This document shows, piece by piece, positions 58,384 to 64,000 of a stretch of 64,000 nt of DNA (positions are counted from its first letter, which is position 1; every line of letters starts with the position of its first letter). The position numbers and the translations under genes are program-made. The notes below the pieces were generated by a model, which saw only the letters and a list, made by a program, of their open reading frames with translations, was not told the origin of the DNA and searched no databases. Source of the DNA: Macrotrachela quadricornifera (lineage: Eukaryota > Rotifera > Eurotatoria > Philodinida > Philodinidae); assembly GCA_022393335.1 (NCBI GenBank), contig JAJEKB010021279.1, positions 1 through 64,000 of the forward strand, written 5' to 3'.

Positions 58384-59501
58384 ATGGGTCAAATTTTCGA
58401 TCGACAAGATGCCGAGCCGACACGCCATAATAAAAATCAAAGTAAAAATTTTATTTTCAATAAAAGAAGAAAAATTAACAATTTTCTTTTATTTTCTATT
58501 TTTTATGTAATTATTCTAGTCACGAAAATTTCTGATATATCACAATTACCACCTGAATTAGCTTTACAAATTCTTAAGAATTTAAATGCTACTGATTTAT
58601 GTCTTGCTGCATGTGTTTGGCAAACATTAGCTAATGATGAAATACTTTGGCTTAGGTACAAAAAAAACAAAATTAATTTTTCTTTTTTTTTATTTTTAAT
58701 TTTAAAGTTTATGCAAAACTAATTGGGCTTATGCATCAGTTTATAATCGAGCTCGAGAGAATGGTATATCATTTCGTAGAATTTTTTTACAACTTGATGA
58801 AGGAACATTACGATTTAATGCTGGACAAGTAAATAAAAATAAATTTTTAATTTGTTATTTTGTATGTTTTACTAGGGCTTACAATATTTTATTGAAAATA
58901 ATTTACTTGATGATACATGCGAAGAAATAAGTAAATTTATGCATAATACAAGAAAATTACGAGCTATTGAAAAACGTAAATTATTACAAACACGGTAGGT
59001 TTTATAATAGAATAATTATATTTCTAAACATTAATATATATATTTTTAGTCGTGATATATTGGAGCGTCTTATTGAACTTCAATCATATGAAAATCAATT
59101 TTTACCGAATGCTCTACGTCAATTTTTTGCTAAACTTGATGCACCAGAAGATCGTAATGAATATTTATCTATTTTAATCGAAAATTTTTCCAAACGTTTT
59201 CATGAATGTAATAAAGATCTTGGTCTAACAACAGGTGTGTAGATTTTATTATAAAATAAAAAAAATATTTTACTTTTTTGTATTTCTAGAAACAATTTAT
59301 GTTCTATGTTTTTCATTAATTCTTCTTTCTATTGATCTTACATCACCACATGTTAAAAATAAAATGTCTAAACGTGAATTTATACGTAATACACGACGTG
59401 CTATAATTAATGGAACAATAAGTGATGATTTAGCTGGTCATCTTTATGATAATATTTATTTAATTGGACATGTAGCTCATTCAACTACAGCAGCAAGTTA
59501 A
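58384..59501 (+). CDS. FBXO8: F-box and Sec7 domain protein FBXO8
   Basis: Six exons (58384-58441, 58520-58655, 58708-58828, 58876-58994, 59050-59234, 59290-59501) give 276 residues. It starts MGQIF, with Gly2 and a possible myristoylation context. The F-box at about 29-70 reads LPPELALQILKNLNATDLCLAACVW, close to vertebrate FBXO8. A linker with LQLDEGTLRFNAG follows, then a Sec7-like domain (about 120-272) with QFLPNALRQFFAKL, SLILLSIDLTSPHVKNKMSK and HLYDNIYLIGHVA. The canonical Arf-GEF Glu finger is absent (FLPNALR instead of the GE-containing loop), as in this family. FBXO8 is known as an SCF substrate receptor that targets ARF6, not as an exchange factor. Family length is about 319, so the N-terminal region here is shorter. 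Confidence 0.93.
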
Positions 59502-60624
59502 AATAAAAATCAAATTTATATGAACATACAAATAAAAATCTATCCCGGTTATTTTCCTGTACAAACATTTTATTATTATTATTACTATTATTTTTGTTTG
59601 CTATTCAAAAATAAGAGCTTCTTTTATTTTTTAATTTTTCCGTTTATTTTGTATTTGGTGTTTCTCCAAAAATTCATCTTTTTTTTTTCTTTTTCTATAA
59701 AACAAAAAGAAAACCAGTGTTTTAATAATAAATTAACATACTAAACATTTTGTAGAAAATGTAAAGTAAGATAGTAAAATTCATATGAATAATCAACAAA
59801 TAAAACACTCGAGAAAAGAAAATTAACTTTTAAATGGATATATTCTTTATATAATTCTCAATTTATTTCGTTTCTTAATTTTACATATTTAGAAAATGGT
59901 ATCGAGTAAATGTCAGGATTTCACTTTGAGGTTATATCTGTTTTACGATATATTTTTATTTCTTATATTATTTGCAACTGATATAAATACTATAGTAAAC
60001 ACAGAAAAATAAAGTTCTATTGTTATATTTTGTTTTTCTTTCTTTTCTTATGACTAAGTGATGTTGTTTCTATGACATCATTTCTTGTATTGAATTCATC
60101 AATGAATGTATGATCAACGAAAGAATGAAACGCATATTAAACACAACCTGACAAACAATCAGTTTTTTTTTATCAGGTTTAGCTTTGAAATATTTTTCAA
60201 TGTATTTATATATTAAAAGTTTTAAGCAATAGTATATAGCATGAAAAGCATTTTTACATTATTCTGCATTTGTAATTTGTTTCGATTGAAATCTAACATT
60301 TATATTGTAGAAAATAATATATGATGGAATTTTTATTACTTTAAATGGCATAAGAATAGCAACAGATTTTTTTTATACTGTTCGCTTGTTAAGAATATAT
60401 TTATTGTTCGATTGATTTCTTTTCTTCATTGTTACATTATATTGCATAGCAACCATACTCAGTCATTATGGTACAACAAAAGAAAACCATGAAGAGCAAT
60501 GTCATTTGAGCTTATCTTTTGTCCATATGTACGTCTTAATGACATATAAAAGAACTCCAGTCAGTTCGGGCTAATACTGTTTCCTTACTGAAATATTTAC
60601 CTTTCAGTCTAATTTTCAGCATAA

Positions 60625-60654
60625 GAGGGTGAGGGTGAGGGTGAGGGTGAGGGT
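60625..60654 (+). repeat. (GAGGGT)5 tandem repeat
   Basis: Five exact 6-bp copies in otherwise AT-rich DNA. Five GGG runs separated by three bases could form a G-quadruplex. The unit is one base away from the TGTGGG telomeric unit I recall for bdelloids. Confidence 0.9.
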
Positions 60655-63250
60655 TCGGCCTTAGACTTCAAATTCGGTTCAGTGCATACCTAGCTGTGCG
60701 TCTGACTTATCTTAAAGAAAGATTGATTTGGATTTTTCGATTTTAGATAAAATCTAAACTAGAGTGGGTAGCTTGTCTCAACCCTCCCTCACCCTTGATG
60801 AGTATTTTTATAAAGAATGCAAAACGCATTAGCAAATAAATTCTACATTTGTTTTGCTACTACATAGATATTCAGTTTATTTCTGATTGTTGTCGAAGTC
60901 GATGGCTGAAAAGTAAGAACTCGAAACTACGGATTGAACTTGTTTTTCATGACACATTAATCCATATGTATTGGTTACCCGTACTCGCCGTGCTCTACCA
61001 AGTAAGCTTGCCTCCAATTATCAGCAGATCTATATAGTTATATGACTTTTGAAGAAGATTAACGTTCTAATTACTGTACATCTTCAACGATCATATTAGA
61101 AGGTATTTTTATGTCTTCTCTTTTTTTCAACAAAATCAAAATAAATAAATGAATACAATATACACTATACTATTTCTTAACCGATAAAAAATCGGTGCAT
61201 TTCGTGCATCAATCAACTAATCAGAACTTTCAAACGATAGTCTATTACTTCAGTTTGATGAAGATATTCGATGTCAAACCCATAGTTCTTGAAGTTTCTA
61301 ATAGTAATAGTTTTCATTTTAGTCCATTACGTCTCGTATGCTAACATTAAGAATGAATGAAGATTTTATCAAAAATTTTTGACTAATAACTCACAGTAAT
61401 TCATGTTGAACAACACCTAACTACGTTTTGGCTGACATTTTTTTCAATAGTAATATGATTTCTTTTTTGACATAATTATTTAATACAGCCGAAAAGCATT
61501 TCAATCTATAAGAAGGACGGTACTACAAACAGACTGATAAGTTGAGCTAAATGTACCTTTTTATGTTAGATTTCCTATTTAAGATTTGTTAATATGTAAG
61601 TATTTTCACAGTTACATGATGGAAGTAGTCAACAAGATCTTGGTAGCAAAGCATAATCATCTTTGATATGTTGTTATGAAAACATAGCCTGAAACTTACC
61701 GGCTATTGTGATTCTATCAGAATAAGTCAAAATTAGTCCAGAAAACTGAGTTCAAAATTTTGAGGTGAAAAATCTATAGTTTAGACCGATATTAATTTCT
61801 GATGTCTCGTTCATTTTTCGTGAGCATAGAGAAATTCACCCAACATGCTGCAAAGCTCTCATCCTAGGATGATAGTGTTATAATGAATATATAGAGCAGA
61901 AATTTCAACAGTGAGTGAAAATTTATCAGTAGGAAACTTTCAGGATCATATCCCTTAATCAGTAAAATTATGAAAACCGTTAAAAACGAGCAAAACAGGC
62001 AAGTTTTAGTGCCCTAAAATTTTTTTAAAAATTAAAAAAAGACCGGCAAAAACCGATGAAGATTGGCCGGTCCGGTTCCAAGTCTGATAAAGATATGAGA
62101 TGTTAGTGTAATCTGATTTATATATTCTTCTATAACCATCTTGTCCATATCATTTTAGTTAATAAACAATTCTGCTTATCGATTAATTTCTTCTCGAGAT
62201 AGATTGATATTTACCTTTGAAAAATTTTTTTCAAGACTAAAATAATTCCATTTGAAATTGTAAAATGAAAAAAGAATGGTATATGTTAAAAGAATAAGAT
62301 TTAAGAAAAAAAATCTGTTTCTATCCAAAGTAACGTCACATAAATTATTTTTAAAATAAAATAAAATAAAAAATATATATTTGCTTTCAAACCTAAATTA
62401 GAAGAAATATATTATATCATAATAAAAAAAACAAGAGAAATTGTTCAAGTTAAAATTAACGAAATTTGATAGTAAGTTAAGTTTTGGTTAATTTTAAAAA
62501 GAAACAATCCTCTTAATCTGTTGAATATGTACAAATATATTTATGAATTACAGATTCACAAAACTGCCTAAATTGATTGTCTGTCGGATATCTCTGTGTT
62601 TGCATTTATTTTTCAATAACTGATTGGAAAAACAATACGCACTCTATACTTGTTTAGTATTGACAATGAAAGGTTATATATACTTATGATAACTGTAGAC
62701 ACAGAATTTTATTGTCCGAAATGAATAATAATGAATATTAAAAATATATATGTATCTGAAAAAGTTGATAGCACAATCTCTGCTGGATTAAAATGTGAAA
62801 TACGAAGAAGCTGTTGGGATTGTACAAAAGGAAATACTATAATGTGCGCAAAAGTTTGTGATAGGAAGTTGCTAAAATGTCAGTCACAGTTTACAACTGA
62901 GAAAGTTGTTGTTAAAGGTATCCGTTACAGTCTATGATAACACGTTCTTAACATGTCTTTTATGTTTGTGATGCATCGCTGTTAAGAATGTCTGTCACGT
63001 TTGTGACTGCTTTTGGAATATATGTTATATCCACATTCTCAGCCAAACTATAATTTTGTTTCCTTTTTAATGCAGTTTTTTGCTTTTACTTTCTTTTCTA
63101 GTCCTTCATCTATTCAATCTATATGTTATTTCTGTATCGTATGTGTAGATTAAAAATCATATGCAAAAAAATTATATTATTAAATTACTTTTTTAGAATA
63201 AAAAATAAATATTTGTAGAGAAAATTAAAGCAGTAACACAAAATATAGTC

Positions 63251-63278
<28 letters not shown>
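63251..63278. repeat. (AT)14 microsatellite
   Basis: Fourteen uninterrupted AT dinucleotides, bounded by C on the left and GT on the right. Confidence 0.95.
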
Positions 63279-63281
<3 letters not shown>

Positions 63282-63785
63282 AATAAAACCTTCTCACTCT
63301 GTTATTTTTAATAATAGTATTCAGTATAAAGTTCATTGTTTTTCTCTTTTATTTTGTCTTGCCTTGTCATACTCTTTGATGTACTAGAAATTGTTCATAT
63401 ACATTTAATCTTAAACAATCATTCGATATTCCTGATCAATCTAATAAAATTGTATCGGCTGGTAAATGTATGGCGTCTGCTAAGTTTTAATATGATTATC
63501 AAATATATACTGTTCATATCCATACTGATTTATCAATTTATATTTCTGATATCGACAATAGACGTTATGCTTATATGAGCATATCACCCTCACGAATATT
63601 TTTAAAACACGTGATGACCCACGGTAACCCTAAATCAGCAACTGATATCACAAGAAAATAAAGCTCACCAAACTGATTCTATGAAGATCCACGATCATCA
63701 AATGATTATGAAATAAGAGAGATATACAAATAAATATTAATTTTTTCGACCCTCGATGACCCATGATGTCCGATATTTTTTGCCA

Positions 63786-64000
63786 GTAAGTAGGTTTAAT
63801 CGAGTTAAATATATATCCAAAATATCAGATTCTTATAATGTAATGTAAGGAAAATAGTCTAAGGGTAACTTTTTAAACTTTAAACCTTATAATTCACATA
63901 TAAAAGCGAGAAAGTAGGTCCTATACCATTTTCTTATACTACATTATAAAAGTCTGATATTTTGGGCGTATATCTAACTCGATTACACCTATTTATTAGC
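63786..64000. mobile_element. Foldback element, truncated by window end
   Basis: The left arm from about 63786 (TAAGTAGGTTTAATCGAGTT, then AAAATATCAGA) is matched in reverse complement by the last 80 nt of the window (TCTGATATTTTGGGC ... AACTCGATTACACCTATTTA). The hairpin is about 215 bp, and its right terminus may lie beyond the window. Confidence 0.65.

Larger units (their letters stand above)
59502..64000. other. Terminal intergenic stretch
   Basis: No gene recognised. It contains a GAGGGT microsatellite (60625-60654), an (AT)14 run (63251-63278) and part of a foldback (63786-64000). A short Cys-containing frame at 62731-62937 has no splice partners or family match. The remainder is AT-rich. 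Confidence 0.55.

Noticed and set aside
62731..62937. 68-codon frame with six Cys
   Set aside because: No signal peptide, no family pattern and no exon neighbours; likely chance.
1..64000. tRNA, rRNA or CRISPR-like loci
   Set aside because: I looked for tRNA-like B-box sequences, rRNA-like GC-rich blocks and regularly spaced direct repeats and found none convincing by eye. A covariance-model scan would be needed to exclude tRNAs.

Overview
This window looks like a metazoan nuclear genome, most probably a bdelloid rotifer. It is strongly AT-rich. Most genes are split by short (about 50-70 nt) GT-AG introns, and animal-specific genes are present (macroH2A, DNALI1, FBXO8, an MBT-repeat protein, sphingosine kinase). 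One gene joins an arginine-type ADP-ribosyltransferase domain to kinesin-light-chain-like TPRs, an architecture I associate with bdelloids. An apparently bacterial-type, intronless amidinohydrolase gene and many foldback elements fit that reading. The assignment rests on recognition, not on a search.

Layout. 1-515: 3' end of a peptide-type GPCR gene (+). 516-7859: long non-coding stretch. 7860-10178: intronless ART-TPR gene (+). 10179-13995: repeat-rich island with foldbacks, 50-bp tandem repeats carrying a nested near-perfect hairpin, and a 5'-truncated non-LTR retrotransposon tail (-). 13996-15273: B-box/coiled-coil protein (+). 15899-18454: ten-exon TatD nuclease (+). 18455-24413: non-coding, with a TA-flanked MITE, a long-inverted-repeat element and a possible Helitron end. 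24414-25545: putative type II membrane glycosyltransferase (+). 26374-30615: three small unrecognised genes. 31780-33941: four-MBT-repeat chromatin protein (+). 33942-37648: non-coding with a 1.5-kb foldback. 37649-41794: macroH2A and sphingosine kinase, tandem and only 181 bp apart (+). 41795-47540: non-coding, with nested inverted-repeat elements. 47541-49600: Ly6-like gene (+) whose second intron holds a complete antisense CtlX-type hydrolase gene (-). 52256-54093: secreted carboxylesterase (+). 54261-56248: seven-exon gene of unknown function (-). 56640-57656: DNALI1 (-), divergent from FBXO8 at 58384-59501 (+). 59502-64000: non-coding with simple repeats and a foldback cut by the window edge.

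The genes do not form one pathway. MacroH2A and the MBT protein are both chromatin factors. ADP-ribose biology recurs in two places: an ART domain, and a macro domain in macroH2A. Seven genes have a pyrimidine-rich 3' splice-site-like AG 17-46 nt upstream of the ATG. That fits 5'UTR introns or spliced-leader trans-splicing, which is known in rotifers. Exon joins were checked by reading-frame continuity and, where the family is known, by motif continuity. Splice sites are otherwise unconfirmed.
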